64,000 bases of DNA from SZUA-547 sp963669315. GTDB taxonomy: Bacteria; Pseudomonadota; Alphaproteobacteria; Rhodobacterales; Rhodobacteraceae. Location of the stretch: NCBI GenBank assembly GCA_963669315.1, contig OY770021.1:1798001-1862000 (forward strand). The letters run 5' to 3'. The notes under the pieces were generated by a model. The model saw only the letters and a program-made list of their open reading frames with translations, searched no databases and was not told where the DNA came from. Below, piece after piece: positions 36,096-47,685 of this stretch (the stretch's first letter is position 1; each line of letters begins with the position of its first letter). A program made the translations under genes and the position numbers.

Positions 36096-36362
36096 ATGGC
36101 CAACTCGCCATCAGCAAAGAAGCGCGTTCGCCAGATCGCGCGCCGCACCGAAGTCAACACCGCGCGACGCAGTCGCGTGCGCACCTATGTTCGCGCAGTT
36201 GAAGAGGCAATCGCCGCCGGCGACGCCGACAAGGCGAAGGAGGCGCTGCGCGCCGCCCAGCCCGAAATCATCCGCGGCGCAAACAAAGGCGTAATGCACA
36301 AAAACGCCGCCAGCCGGAAAGTTTCCCGCCTGGCCCGCCGCGTCAAGGCGATCAGCGCCTGA
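36096..36362 (+). CDS. rpsT: 30S ribosomal protein bS20
   Basis: 88-residue S20 of standard length, basic and helical (AKKRVRQIARRTEVNTARRS, then HKNAASRKVSRLARRV). It binds the 5' domain of 16S rRNA. ATG at 36096; the frame extends upstream, but the family begins MANSPSAKKR. Own promoter directly upstream. Confidence 0.97.
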   Translation: MANSPSAKKRVRQIARRTEVNTARRSRVRTYVRAVEEAIAAGDADKAKEALRAAQPEIIRGANKGVMHKNAASRKVSRLARRVKAISA

Positions 36363-36374
36363 CACGCTTTCTGC

Positions 36375-36393
36375 GCGCCGCAACCGGCGGCGC
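36375..36393 (+). terminator. Hairpin after rpsT
   Basis: GCGCCGC (36375-36381), loop AACCG, GCGGCGC (36387-36393) beginning 13 nt after the rpsT stop; no T-tract, so a weak or factor-assisted terminator. Confidence 0.45.
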
Positions 36394-36724
36394 CAAATCG
36401 CCAGCCGACACAAAACTGTCACGAATCGCGATTTTGGGGATTGCAGGGGCGCGCCCCGCTTTCGTATCCTAGGGCCGTGTCTGACGATCGACGCGATTCC
36501 AATCCGCGCTGACAAAGACTGCCAAAATTTTTTGAAATACGAAGGTGCCTAATAGGCGTCACGGCTAATGGTGTGCGTAAGTATTCGAGATTCTCGTTCT
36601 TGCGCGTTTATTTGGTCTATATTTTCCAAGGCGCGGAACAGCCGAAAGTTTTCTTCGAATACGCGTTGCGGCGAATCATTGGCCTGAGTAGCTTCGGGCA
36701 CAGCGGGGCGAAAGGCGGGGCGAC
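36394..36724. other. 331-bp gap before the dnaA region
   Basis: Non-coding stretch with locally AT-rich parts (36521-36545, 36600-36640) and a GGGGCGCGCCCC palindrome at 36446-36457. No DnaA-box-like TTATCCACA sites were found by eye, so an origin is not supported. It should carry the promoter for the rhodanese-like gene and possibly dnaA. Confidence 0.4.
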
Positions 36725-37189
36725 GTGGCGATCCAGGGCGTTGAGAGCGGTGTGGTGGTGACGGAAGTTGATCCTTCAACTTCGTTTCAGAATCTCAGCT
36801 CCAATTCCGATGTTTTGCTGATCGATGTGCGCACCCGCGCCGAATGGGCGTTTGTGGGCGCGCCGGACATTTCCGAGCTTGGCAAACGCCTGATCCTGAT
36901 CGAATGGCGCCGGTTTCCGACCATGGAGGTCAACGGCGAATTTGTTGAAGACGTCGGTAGAGCTGTCGCCTCGGCCGGCGTCGAGCCGAAAGAACTGCAC
37001 TTCATTTGCCGGTCCGGCGCCCGCTCGATGGAGGCGGCGCAGAGTGTCGCCAAGGCGTGGAGCGCCGCGGGCCGATCTGTCACTTGCGTAAATGTAGCCG
37101 AGGGTTTTGAGGGAGATTTAGACGCTGACGGCCGACGTGGCGGCCTGAACGGTTGGAAGGCGCACGGCCTTCCATGGCGCCAGAATTAA
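36725..37189 (+). CDS. Rhodanese-like sulfurtransferase-domain protein
   Basis: 154-residue single-domain rhodanese. The substrate-positioning IDVRTRAEW motif (about residue 33) and the active-site loop CRSGARS (Cys96 region) are intact. It could carry persulfide sulfur; the acceptor is unknown. The start is a GTG at 36725 preceded by GGCGGGGCGAC; no ATG gives the same N-terminus. 52 nt before dnaA on the same strand. Confidence 0.85.
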   Translation: MAIQGVESGVVVTEVDPSTSFQNLSSNSDVLLIDVRTRAEWAFVGAPDISELGKRLILIEWRRFPTMEVNGEFVEDVGRAVASAGVEPKELHFICRSGARSMEAAQSVAKAWSAAGRSVTCVNVAEGFEGDLDADGRRGGLNGWKAHGLPWRQN

Positions 37190-37241
37190 ATTAAAAGCGT
37201 GCTTCGCCATTGTACGGCTGGGCGCGTCGGAGGAAGCGGGC

Positions 37242-38717
37242 ATGAGTGAGAACGCGTCTGAGCAAAGCGTAGCCGGCGGCGAGGCTGCGGCGGCGACAAC
37301 AAGTTCGGCTTCGGGCGGTTTTGAGCCCGCCGCGCTTCAGGCGATGTGGGCCGACACCAGCGGTCTGTTGAAGAAATCACTCGGCAAGGGCGCTTATGAA
37401 AGCTGGATCGCGCCGCTTTCCCTGACCGACATCAGCGACGGCCTTGCGCGGATCGCCGCGCCGACGCCGTTCATGCGCAACTGGGTGGCGACGCAGTATT
37501 CGGACGCGGTTCGGCGCGCGCTGGCGGCGGCCGATCCCCGGATTGAGCGGGTCGAGTTCGAAGCCGCTGATCAAAAGCCTGAGAAATCGCCGGAGCCGGC
37601 AAACCCGTCCGCCGCCCCTGGTTCGGCGAACGTCGCCAAGCCGCACGCCGCCTCTGGCGCGGGCGGATCGGATTCTCTTCCCTCGTCGCCCCTGGATGTC
37701 CGATTCACGTTCGACAGTTTCGTGGTCGGTAAGCCCAACGAGTTGGCGCACGCCGCCGCGCGCCGGGTCGCGGAATCGGGCGATGTGACATTCAATCCGC
37801 TGTTCCTCTATGGCGGCGTGGGACTTGGTAAAACCCATCTGATGCACGCCATCGCTTGGGAGCTGAGCCAGCGCCACGCGAACCGTCGGGTGCTCTATCT
37901 CTCCGCAGAGCAGTTCATGTACCGGTTCGTGCAGGCGCTCAGATATCGAGACACGATCAGCTTCAAACAACAGTTCCGCTCGGTCGACGTGCTGATGGTC
38001 GATGATGTGCAGTTCATCGCCGGCAAGGATTCGACCCAGGAAGAATTCTTCCACACGTTCAACGCCCTGATCGATCAGTCCAAGCAGATCGTGATCTCGG
38101 CCGACCGCAGCCCGAACGAGATCGACGGGTTGGAGGAGCGCATCCGGTCCCGCCTGCAATGGGGGTTGGTGGTGGATATCCACCCCACCGATTATGAGTT
38201 GCGCCTCGGTATTCTTCAGGCCAAGGCGGAGACCGTCGCCGCCAGCAATCCCGGCGTGAATATCGACGCCAAGGTGCTGGAGTTCCTGGCGCATCGGATA
38301 TCGTCGAACGTCCGGGTGCTGGAGGGCGCGCTGACCCGGCTGGTCGCCTTCGCCACCTTGGTGGGCCGGCCGATCGATCTGGATATGGCGCAGGAGTGTC
38401 TGGCGGATATTCTTCGGGCCTCCGACCGCAAGGTCACCGTGGATGAGATCATCCGCAAGTGCTGCCAGCACTACAATATCCGTATGACCGATATGCTGTC
38501 GCCGCGCCGCGCCCGCGCCGTGGCGCGTCCGCGTCAGATCGCGATGTATCTGTCCAAGATGCTGACTCAGCGCTCGCTGCCCGATATCGGGCGCAAGTTC
38601 GGCGGACGGGACCACACGACCGTGTTGCACGCCGTTCGCAAGATCGAGCAATTGTGCGAAACGGATTCGGGGATGGCCGAGGATATAGAGCTTTTGCGCC
38701 GTATGCTGGAGGCGTAA
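37242..38717 (+). CDS. dnaA: Chromosomal replication initiator DnaA
   Basis: 491-residue DnaA. Domain I (MWADTSGLLKKSLGKGAYESWI), variable Ala/Pro-rich domain II, AAA+ domain III with Walker A GGVGLGKTHLMHA and Walker B VLMVDDVQF, and domain IV helix-turn-helix with PDIGRKFGGRDHTTVLHAVRKI. It opens the origin and is the probable regulator of dnaN/recF/gyrB here. Confidence 0.97.
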   Translation: MSENASEQSVAGGEAAAATTSSASGGFEPAALQAMWADTSGLLKKSLGKGAYESWIAPLSLTDISDGLARIAAPTPFMRNWVATQYSDAVRRALAAADPRIERVEFEAADQKPEKSPEPANPSAAPGSANVAKPHAASGAGGSDSLPSSPLDVRFTFDSFVVGKPNELAHAAARRVAESGDVTFNPLFLYGGVGLGKTHLMHAIAWELSQRHANRRVLYLSAEQFMYRFVQALRYRDTISFKQQFRSVDVLMVDDVQFIAGKDSTQEEFFHTFNALIDQSKQIVISADRSPNEIDGLEERIRSRLQWGLVVDIHPTDYELRLGILQAKAETVAASNPGVNIDAKVLEFLAHRISSNVRVLEGALTRLVAFATLVGRPIDLDMAQECLADILRASDRKVTVDEIIRKCCQHYNIRMTDMLSPRRARAVARPRQIAMYLSKMLTQRSLPDIGRKFGGRDHTTVLHAVRKIEQLCETDSGMAEDIELLRRMLEA

Positions 38718-38727
38718 GGCGGCGCCT

Positions 38728-38745
38728 GCGGCCATCCGGCCGCTT
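38728..38745 (+). terminator. Hairpin in the dnaA-dnaN gap
   Basis: GCGGCC (38728-38733), loop ATCC, GGCCGC (38738-38743), then TT; 10 nt after the dnaA stop. Short stem, so only partial termination is likely. Confidence 0.4.
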
Positions 38746-38853
38746 CAAACTCGAATCAGGGTTTGACCCGCGCGATCTGACGGGTACTGTCGCTTTCCCT
38801 GAAAAAATAACGCGTCCTGCCCATGTGGCGCGGCGTCGAGTGGGTGGCCACAA

Positions 38854-39972
38854 ATGAAAGTCAGCATAGAGCGCAGCGCACTGCTGAAGGCGATGAGCCG
38901 GGCCCAGGGGGTCGTGGAGCGGCGGAACACCATTCCCATTCTCTCCAACGTGCTTCTTGAGGCGTCGGGAGGCGAGATTTCGCTTCGGGCCACTGATCTG
39001 GATATCGAGGTGATCGAGACGATCCCGGCAATGGTGGAGCAGGCGGGCGCGACCACCGTCGCAGCCCATACGTTGCACGAGATCGTGCGCAAGCTTCCTG
39101 ACGGCTCGGATGTGTCGCTTTTCTCAGATGAAGGTGGCGGACGGCTGGAGGTCGAGGCCGGGCGGTCGCGATTTTCGCTCGCGACATTGCCACGTGAAGA
39201 TTTCCCGATGATGGCGTCCAGCGAGTACGACGTTTCCTACAAGGCGAAGGCGCCGGAGTTCAGGCGACTGTTCGACAAGTCGAAATTCGCAATTTCGACC
39301 GAGGAAACCCGCTATTACCTCAACGGCGTCTATCTGCACGTGGCCGAGGATGAGGGCCGGAAAGTCCTGCGCGCCGTGGCGACGGACGGGCATCGGTTGG
39401 CGCGCGTCGACGCCGCTGTGCCAGATGGCGCCGACGCATCCCCCGGCGTGATCGTGCCCCGCAAGACGGTCGGCGAGTTGCGCAAGCTTCTCGAAGACGA
39501 TGAGGCCGAGATCGAGGTATCGGTTTCCGAGACCAAGATCCGGTTCAGCGGCGATGGGCTAATCCTGACCTCGAAGGTGATCGATGGCACGTTCCCGGAC
39601 TATTCGCGGGTGATCCCCAGCGGCAACACCAAGCGGCTGGAGGTGGATGCGGCCGCCTTTGCGCAGGCCGTGGATCGGGTTGCGACGGTCTCGTCCGAGC
39701 GGTCCCGCGCCGTCAAGCTGGCGCTGGATCAGGATCGGCTGTCGCTCAGCGTCAATGCGCCGGACAGCGGTTCGGCGACGGAGGAACTGGCGGTCGGCTA
39801 TGACGACGATCCGCTGGAGATCGGGTTCAATGCGAAATACCTGCTCGAAATCGCCGGGCAAGTGGATCGAGAGAATGCGGTTTTCATGTTCGACGACGCG
39901 TCCCGCCCGACCGTTGTGCGCGAGGGCGACGATCTGGGCGCGGTCTATGTGGTGATGCCGATGCGCGTCTAG
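38854..39972 (+). CDS. dnaN: DNA polymerase III beta clamp
   Basis: 372-residue sliding clamp with three repeated clamp domains (NTIPILSNVLLEASGGEISLRATDLD in the first). It tethers polymerase to DNA. It ends in YVVMPMRV, the standard C-terminus. recF begins 21 nt later. Confidence 0.97.
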   Translation: MKVSIERSALLKAMSRAQGVVERRNTIPILSNVLLEASGGEISLRATDLDIEVIETIPAMVEQAGATTVAAHTLHEIVRKLPDGSDVSLFSDEGGGRLEVEAGRSRFSLATLPREDFPMMASSEYDVSYKAKAPEFRRLFDKSKFAISTEETRYYLNGVYLHVAEDEGRKVLRAVATDGHRLARVDAAVPDGADASPGVIVPRKTVGELRKLLEDDEAEIEVSVSETKIRFSGDGLILTSKVIDGTFPDYSRVIPSGNTKRLEVDAAAFAQAVDRVATVSSERSRAVKLALDQDRLSLSVNAPDSGSATEELAVGYDDDPLEIGFNAKYLLEIAGQVDRENAVFMFDDASRPTVVREGDDLGAVYVVMPMRV

Positions 39973-39993
39973 GGCGCTGGCGGGACGGCCGAA

Positions 39994-41187
39994 TTGGCTG
40001 CCGATTCTGATATCGAAGACAGAAATTCGCCCGACGCCTTGCGTGTCGGAGAGCTGACTCTTTCGCATTTCCGATCGTGGAAAACGCTTGCGCTTTCCCC
40101 TGCCGGACGTTCCGTGGCGTTTTACGGACCGAACGGATCGGGCAAGACAAATGTGTTGGAGGCGATCTCGCTTTTGTCGCCCGGCCGGGGTCTGCGTCGC
40201 GCGCCGTTGGCCGAGATGGCCCGCGCGCCGGAGGCGATCGGCTGGCGCGTGACGGCGACGCTGAAGGGCGCTGGTGCGGGTGTCGAGTTGGCGACCTCGG
40301 TCGATTTTCGAGAGGGAGCGCGCCGCCATGTCCAGATTGATGGTGCAGCGCAGCCGCAGGCAGCCCTGGGGCGACTGGTGCGGGTGCTATGGCTCACGCC
40401 TGCTATGGATCGACTCTGGGCCGGGGCGGCGGCGGACAGGCGCGCGTTTCTGGACCGGGCGACGCTCTCTTTCGACCCGGGCCATGCCGAGCGCAGTCTC
40501 GCCTATGACAAGGCGATGCGGGAGCGAAACCGGTTGCTGAGGGAGGGGAGATTCGATCCTTCATGGCTTTCAGCGCTCGAATCACAGATGGCCGAATCGG
40601 GCGCGGCGCTGGCTCTGGCGCGCGCGGATTGCGCGCATCGGATGATGCTCGCGCAGCGCGATGCTAAAACATTGTTTCCAAAGGCGGAAATCGCTATTCT
40701 GGGCCCCATGGAGGATCGCTTGGCGGAGGTGATTCGGGCTGGCGGTGACGCCGATTCGGAATCCCTTGAAATCGCTGAGGAATTTAGCGCCGCGCTGGCG
40801 GGATCGCGGATGCGCGATGCGGCGGCGGGGCGCACTCTGGACGGTCCGCACCGCAGCGACCTTCAAGCGGTGTTCGCGGCGAAGGGTCAGGCGGCGCATC
40901 TCAGCTCGACCGGCGAGCAAAAGGCGCTGCTGATCAGCCTCGTGCTGGCCAATGCACGGGCGCTGACGGAGGGAGAAGGCGCGCCGATCCTGCTGCTGGA
41001 CGAGGTGGCGGCGCATCTGGACGCGGATCGCCGCGCGTCGCTTTACGCGGAGATCGCGGATCTCGGCGCGCAGGCCTGGATGACGGGCACGGGGGCGGAG
41101 TTGTTCGAGGCGCTGGGCGAGGGCGCTCTGAAGGCGGAAGTCGCTGAAGGGCCGGACGGCTCAATGATGAGGGAGGCGGAGACGTGA
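39994..41187 (+). CDS. recF: DNA replication/repair protein RecF
   Basis: 397-residue SMC-like ATPase. Walker A FYGPNGSGKTNVLEAIS, signature LSSTGEQKALLISLVLA and Walker B ILLLDEVAAHLD. It loads RecA at gaps with RecOR. The start is uncertain: TTG at 39994, or the in-frame TTG that would begin with RVGELTLSHFRSW; neither has a strong ribosome site. The stop overlaps the next gene's GTG. Confidence 0.93.
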   Translation: MAADSDIEDRNSPDALRVGELTLSHFRSWKTLALSPAGRSVAFYGPNGSGKTNVLEAISLLSPGRGLRRAPLAEMARAPEAIGWRVTATLKGAGAGVELATSVDFREGARRHVQIDGAAQPQAALGRLVRVLWLTPAMDRLWAGAAADRRAFLDRATLSFDPGHAERSLAYDKAMRERNRLLREGRFDPSWLSALESQMAESGAALALARADCAHRMMLAQRDAKTLFPKAEIAILGPMEDRLAEVIRAGGDADSESLEIAEEFSAALAGSRMRDAAAGRTLDGPHRSDLQAVFAAKGQAAHLSSTGEQKALLISLVLANARALTEGEGAPILLLDEVAAHLDADRRASLYAEIADLGAQAWMTGTGAELFEALGEGALKAEVAEGPDGSMMREAET

Positions 41188-41612
41188 TCACCGCGATGAG
41201 CATGGCGCAGAACCCGATGGCTACAATGGCCCAGGGATGGACCGCCGCTTTCGAACAGGGGCTGGGCTTCTGGATGCATCAGAACCGGGTCTGGGCCGAA
41301 GCGATGCGCGCGTCGGCGAATGTCTCGGTCGGCGACATCACCATCTATTTGCCGTTCGGTCAGGGCTTCTCGCAGGATATCGACCCGCGCACCAACTGGG
41401 GCTGGATGACCGGGGCCGCCACGGTCTGGCCCGAGATCGAAGAGCAGATCGTCCGCCGTGCCGCCAGCTATGGCGTGCAGTTGGACAAGATCAGCGCGCT
41501 GCTCCTGGATATCGCGGAGCATGTGCCGGAGGCGGACGCGGAAAAGCGCGCCGATCTTGAGGAGCTGGCGCGCAAAATCGAGAACGTAAAGCAAGAACAC
41601 GGCAGGATCTGA
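41184..41612 (+). CDS. Small conserved-looking protein of unknown function between recF and gyrB
   Basis: 142 residues, soluble, rich in Trp and Met in the first half (GWTAAFEQGLGFWMHQNRVWAEAM), then a helical C-terminal half ending in a charged segment (EADAEKRADLEELARKIENVKQEH). The GTG start overlaps the recF stop and follows AGGGAGGCGGAG, and gyrB begins 5 nt after the stop. It is therefore almost certainly translated as part of the replication operon. I recognise no family. The N-terminal amphipathic pattern and coiled-coil tail recall phasin-like or membrane-contact proteins, without specific evidence. Confidence 0.75.
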   Translation: MITAMSMAQNPMATMAQGWTAAFEQGLGFWMHQNRVWAEAMRASANVSVGDITIYLPFGQGFSQDIDPRTNWGWMTGAATVWPEIEEQIVRRAASYGVQLDKISALLLDIAEHVPEADAEKRADLEELARKIENVKQEHGRI

Positions 41613-41616
41613 GCAG

Positions 41617-44091
<2,475 letters not shown>

Positions 44092-44098
44092 CGATGCG

Positions 44099-45592
44099 CT
44101 AGTCGCCCAAGTTTACGGCGACGATACCAGGCGCGATCACGGCGACTGATCCTGGAGCGGGATAAACGGGTTCAATCGCATCTAATTTGCCCCAGTATTC
44201 ATTGCATAGGCGGACGCTGTGTTCATAGCGATCTCCCCAGGCGCGCCACGCCGGTCTTTGAAACTGTTCAGGCGGAGTGATCGCGGCTAGGACGCGACTG
44301 TCGCAGACTCGCGCCTCGGCACCGGCCAAGGCTTGCAGCCTGAATTCCAGGGTAATCGGTTCGTTCATCGCACGGAGTTCCGAACGGTTGGCGGCATTTC
44401 CCCGGATCAGGATGATTTCCGCCTCTGGCGAGATACGCTCGATTTCGACCGCCATTAAGCGAGTTTCAGTTTGAAATTCGCTTAAGGCGGGCGGATAGCT
44501 CAGGCGCCAGCCCACCAATCCGGCCGCCAGAAGTGCGACGCCCGCCAGGAGGCCTGCTTTCCTGCCAATCGCACCATGTCCAGTTGCGAGGGCCACAAAC
44601 AGAACGACAAAAGCCCAGGCAAACCCAGTGGCGCGTGGAGGCAGCTGCGCACCGGTGACAACAACTTGTGCTGCGAGAATTAAGACCGACAGCGAGGCGC
44701 CAGCGATCATCGCGTTCACCCAAATCGGGCGGGATGGCCGAATGTATGCTGCGCCTAGCAGCGGCAGGGAGATGGTCATGGCCGCGGCCGCCCAGTTCAG
44801 CGCGTCGTTTGAGCTATGCTCCACAAACGCGGGACTCAAGGCCTTGAGGTTCCGCAGCGCTGACGAGAAATCCATCAATTGCGCCTGCTCGCGCCAGTCA
44901 GCCAGCGCGATTCCAAAATGGCCATGCGCTATGGCATTGAGGGAAAACGCCATAACAATACCCGAAGCGTAGCCGCCCACAAATGCGATAAGCGCCTTTA
45001 TAAGTCCAGACAGGCTGGACCCTGCGCAGCCCATAGACATGGCAAACATCAAAAAGATGAAAGCGCTGCCTGGGTAAGTAAGGAAGCAAACCGCGGTAGC
45101 AAAGAAAATGACGGTTCTCCGGGCGTTCTCATCGACTTTGCGAAGGGCGATCACCGAGATGAACAGAACAAGATGCGCCGCCAAAATGGTATTGAACCAA
45201 AGGGCGAGTCCAGCGATCTGCGGCGTTGCTGCGAGGGCGCAAGAGTATATCAAAAATCGTGTTGTCTCTTCGGTGGGCGAGATGACCGTGGATACAGTCA
45301 CAGATGCGGCGGCCGACCAAATCAATAGATGTAGAGCAAACCCAAAGACCGGTGTCAGAAAGGGGCGCCAGTTTGTCCAGGCGTAGTTTCCCCAACGCCC
45401 TTCCTCCAAAGTTTTTGAGTAGAAAAGATCGGGAAAAGGGAAGAAGGCGAGATAGTCGTCGTTTCGGATGAATGGGTCTTGAAACCAATCCAGCGTGATC
45501 AAATAGATCAAAAGCATGAAGCACAGAGCCGGCGAAGCGATCAGCGCCAGGTTCTTGACGGTGCCGAGGGTCTTTGCGGAGTTATTCGACAT
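44099..45592 (-). CDS. Multi-pass membrane protein, possible GT-C/GtrII-type glycosyltransferase
   Basis: 497 residues with about ten hydrophobic segments and a soluble C-terminal domain of about 120 residues (from about 375). After the first helix the loop has RNDDYLAFFPFPD and EEGRW, like the acidic first loop and GRW/GRP motif of GtrII-type lipid-linked sugar transferases; no other catalytic motif can be fixed. The gene is visibly less GC-rich than gyrB next to it. It lies 18 nt downstream of another membrane gene on the same strand and is convergent with gyrB. Role: inferred surface-glycan modification, low certainty. Confidence 0.6.
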   Translation of the reverse strand: MSNNSAKTLGTVKNLALIASPALCFMLLIYLITLDWFQDPFIRNDDYLAFFPFPDLFYSKTLEEGRWGNYAWTNWRPFLTPVFGFALHLLIWSAAASVTVSTVISPTEETTRFLIYSCALAATPQIAGLALWFNTILAAHLVLFISVIALRKVDENARRTVIFFATAVCFLTYPGSAFIFLMFAMSMGCAGSSLSGLIKALIAFVGGYASGIVMAFSLNAIAHGHFGIALADWREQAQLMDFSSALRNLKALSPAFVEHSSNDALNWAAAAMTISLPLLGAAYIRPSRPIWVNAMIAGASLSVLILAAQVVVTGAQLPPRATGFAWAFVVLFVALATGHGAIGRKAGLLAGVALLAAGLVGWRLSYPPALSEFQTETRLMAVEIERISPEAEIILIRGNAANRSELRAMNEPITLEFRLQALAGAEARVCDSRVLAAITPPEQFQRPAWRAWGDRYEHSVRLCNEYWGKLDAIEPVYPAPGSVAVIAPGIVAVNLGD

Positions 45593-45610
45593 ATGGCCCT
45601 AAGCGGCCCG

Positions 45611-46756
45611 TCACTTGAACAAGTGCTTTTTGATCTCAGGATTCTCTTTTCGCCACATCACGTTGTCCAGAAAGTAGTGGTGGATGTTGATGAACACCGA
45701 GAACAGCAGGATGAACAGCGTCGGGCCGTAAAGCGCTTCGTTGTACTCGACATAGTAGTCGAGGAAAGTCGGGATTACTGTGAACGCGCAGCCCCCCAGC
45801 ACTATGCCAATAAAAACGAACTTCGCGAATTCGAACCGCGGCCGGCTGAGCACCAGCAGTCCGTTGAACAACGTTACGTCGTCATGCTCGAACTTCGCAT
45901 CCGTTTCGTTCAGCTTGTAGCGCCATACGACCGCTAGATACTGCAGAGAATGGAAAACCGGAACCACGATCAGCAGCAGAACGTCGATCTGCGCCACGAC
46001 CATCCATACATAGATCGAAGTGGCGTAGGCGAGCAGTCCGTTCAGCGGCAGCTTGCCGCCCGATGTCATCTTCTTGCGCGCCACTACGATCAGCGATGCA
46101 ACGCCTGTTGTCGCCATGACCGCCGCGCTGAGCAGATAAATCCACTCCGGCGTGCCGATGGTAAAAAACTGCAGGCCGTAAAGGTCGCTCGCAGCGATCT
46201 CCCGGTTCGCCAGCATCCAGGAAAAAATCCATGTGGCGATGCCGTTATAGCGCAGCAGCAGCTTTTCCTTGTCGTTGAAGAAGGCGCGCTTCATCACCGA
46301 TTCAACGATCAGAATGCCGTAGCCTTGCTTGACGTAGTGCCAGCCGACGAAGAACAGCATCGCGTTGATCGACTGGCCGAGCAGAACAGGATCGCTTTGC
46401 GACGTCGCGTAGATAAAGAAACCGATGATGATGATCGGAACAACAATGCCAGCGAAAACATACCGAATCGCAAGCCCGCTTTTGAGGTTCTTGGCTGAGA
46501 TCTTCTCTTTGTAATTGCTGTAAAAAATCTGGTACGAGTTCATGAAATGCGGGTTGTTTATAAAGTGGGAAAACATGACAACCGCCACCAAGGCGGATAG
46601 CTTGTATTCCTCCGAAGGGACCGCGAGAAGCACGATCAGGATCGGCAACGAACCACCGCCCAGGCAGATAAAATCCACAAATGAGCTGAACAGATATCCG
46701 CTTCTTTGCCGGAGCGGGTCGAGCTTAAGCGAAGCGCCTGCGTCTGTGTGCGACAT
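45611..46756 (-). CDS. Histidine-rich multi-pass membrane protein, unknown function
   Basis: 381 residues, about nine to ten membrane segments. Conserved-looking His in or near helices: FSHFINNPHFM (about residue 62-72), GWHYVKQGYG (about 138-147), FHSLQYLAVVWRYK (about 268-281) and INIHHYFLDNVMW (about 352-364). Such spacing is seen in integral membrane metalloenzymes (for example desaturase/Brp-Blh classes), but the sequence is not one I can name. First gene of a minus-strand pair with the GT-C-like protein. Less GC-rich than neighbours. Divergent from the carbonic anhydrase. Confidence 0.6.
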   Translation of the reverse strand: MSHTDAGASLKLDPLRQRSGYLFSSFVDFICLGGGSLPILIVLLAVPSEEYKLSALVAVVMFSHFINNPHFMNSYQIFYSNYKEKISAKNLKSGLAIRYVFAGIVVPIIIIGFFIYATSQSDPVLLGQSINAMLFFVGWHYVKQGYGILIVESVMKRAFFNDKEKLLLRYNGIATWIFSWMLANREIAASDLYGLQFFTIGTPEWIYLLSAAVMATTGVASLIVVARKKMTSGGKLPLNGLLAYATSIYVWMVVAQIDVLLLIVVPVFHSLQYLAVVWRYKLNETDAKFEHDDVTLFNGLLVLSRPRFEFAKFVFIGIVLGGCAFTVIPTFLDYYVEYNEALYGPTLFILLFSVFINIHHYFLDNVMWRKENPEIKKHLFK

Positions 46757-46937
46757 GATGAACCTACGCGACTAACTTACACCATTATGAATCAGACGTC
46801 GTGAATTACAACCCGCAGCGATGACGTCCTGCGCCGATTGAGCCAAGAGAGTGACCAACCAGACTTGTGCGCTTGGAAAGTCTGGACATTTGACGCAGTT
46901 CTCTGTCCAAGTCAGGAAACAAAGGGAGGATCGCGCC

Positions 46938-47594
46938 ATGTCAGAGCTCGCAAAACCACTGCCACAGTACCTGGTCGATCGATATCGCAGTTGGAAGACG
47001 CTTCGATTTGAGGAAAACAAGGCATGGTTCGCACGCCTCGCCACCGAGGGGCAGCGCCCGCGGGCGATGGTTGTCAGCTGCTGTGACAGCCGCACAGAGA
47101 CTGTCAGGATGTTTTGCGCAGAGCCCGGCGATCTGTTCGTCGTGCGCAACGTCGCCAATATCGTGCCGCCCTATGCGCGAGATCAGGCGCATCATGGCAC
47201 GTCGGCCGCGGTCGAGTACGCTCTGACGGTTCTGAGAGTCGCCAATATCGTCGTCATCGGTCATTCAAAATGCGGTGGCGTGGCCGCTTGCCACGACATG
47301 TGCTCTGGCGAGGCGCCGGAGCTGATGGAAGAGGACAGCATCATCGGTCGCTGGGTGGACCTTCTTAACCCAGCCTATGAGCGTGTCGCGAAGCTTGACT
47401 TAACGCGCGAAGAGAAAATTACGCAGCTGGAGCATGAAGGCGTGATCAACTCTCTGAATAACCTGGCGACCTTCCCATGCGTGCAGGAAGCGCTGGAGAA
47501 AGGCGAACTCGCGATTCACGGCGCGTGGATCAATATCGAGACCGGTTTCATTGAGGTCTATAACGCCGAAACGAAAGCCTTTGCGCTGATCTGA
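46938..47594 (+). CDS. Beta-class carbonic anhydrase
   Basis: 218-residue beta-carbonic anhydrase. Zinc ligands Cys49 in CCDSR, and His109/Cys112 in GHSKCGGV; Asp50-Arg52 dyad intact. It interconverts CO2 and bicarbonate for carboxylases. A strong AGGGAGGA site precedes the ATG at 46938; the longer upstream frame is not preferred. It is followed by the cytochrome genes, but a 91-nt gap argues for separate control. Confidence 0.93.
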   Translation: MSELAKPLPQYLVDRYRSWKTLRFEENKAWFARLATEGQRPRAMVVSCCDSRTETVRMFCAEPGDLFVVRNVANIVPPYARDQAHHGTSAAVEYALTVLRVANIVVIGHSKCGGVAACHDMCSGEAPELMEEDSIIGRWVDLLNPAYERVAKLDLTREEKITQLEHEGVINSLNNLATFPCVQEALEKGELAIHGAWINIETGFIEVYNAETKAFALI

Positions 47595-47685
47595 CTACGG
47601 CTCACGAGACTGTGAGTTCCAAACACCGTTCGCGTGACCTAGCGTCCGGCGGGTCGATACAACCACCGGTAAATGGAATCTGAAT

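Noticed and set aside
36446..36457. GGGGCGCGCCCC palindrome as terminator or operator
   Set aside because: Short, GC-only, no T-tract and no nearby start site; such palindromes are expected at this GC content.
36394..36724. Possible oriC upstream of dnaA
   Set aside because: AT-rich pockets are present but no cluster of DnaA boxes was found, and alphaproteobacterial origins are often away from dnaA.
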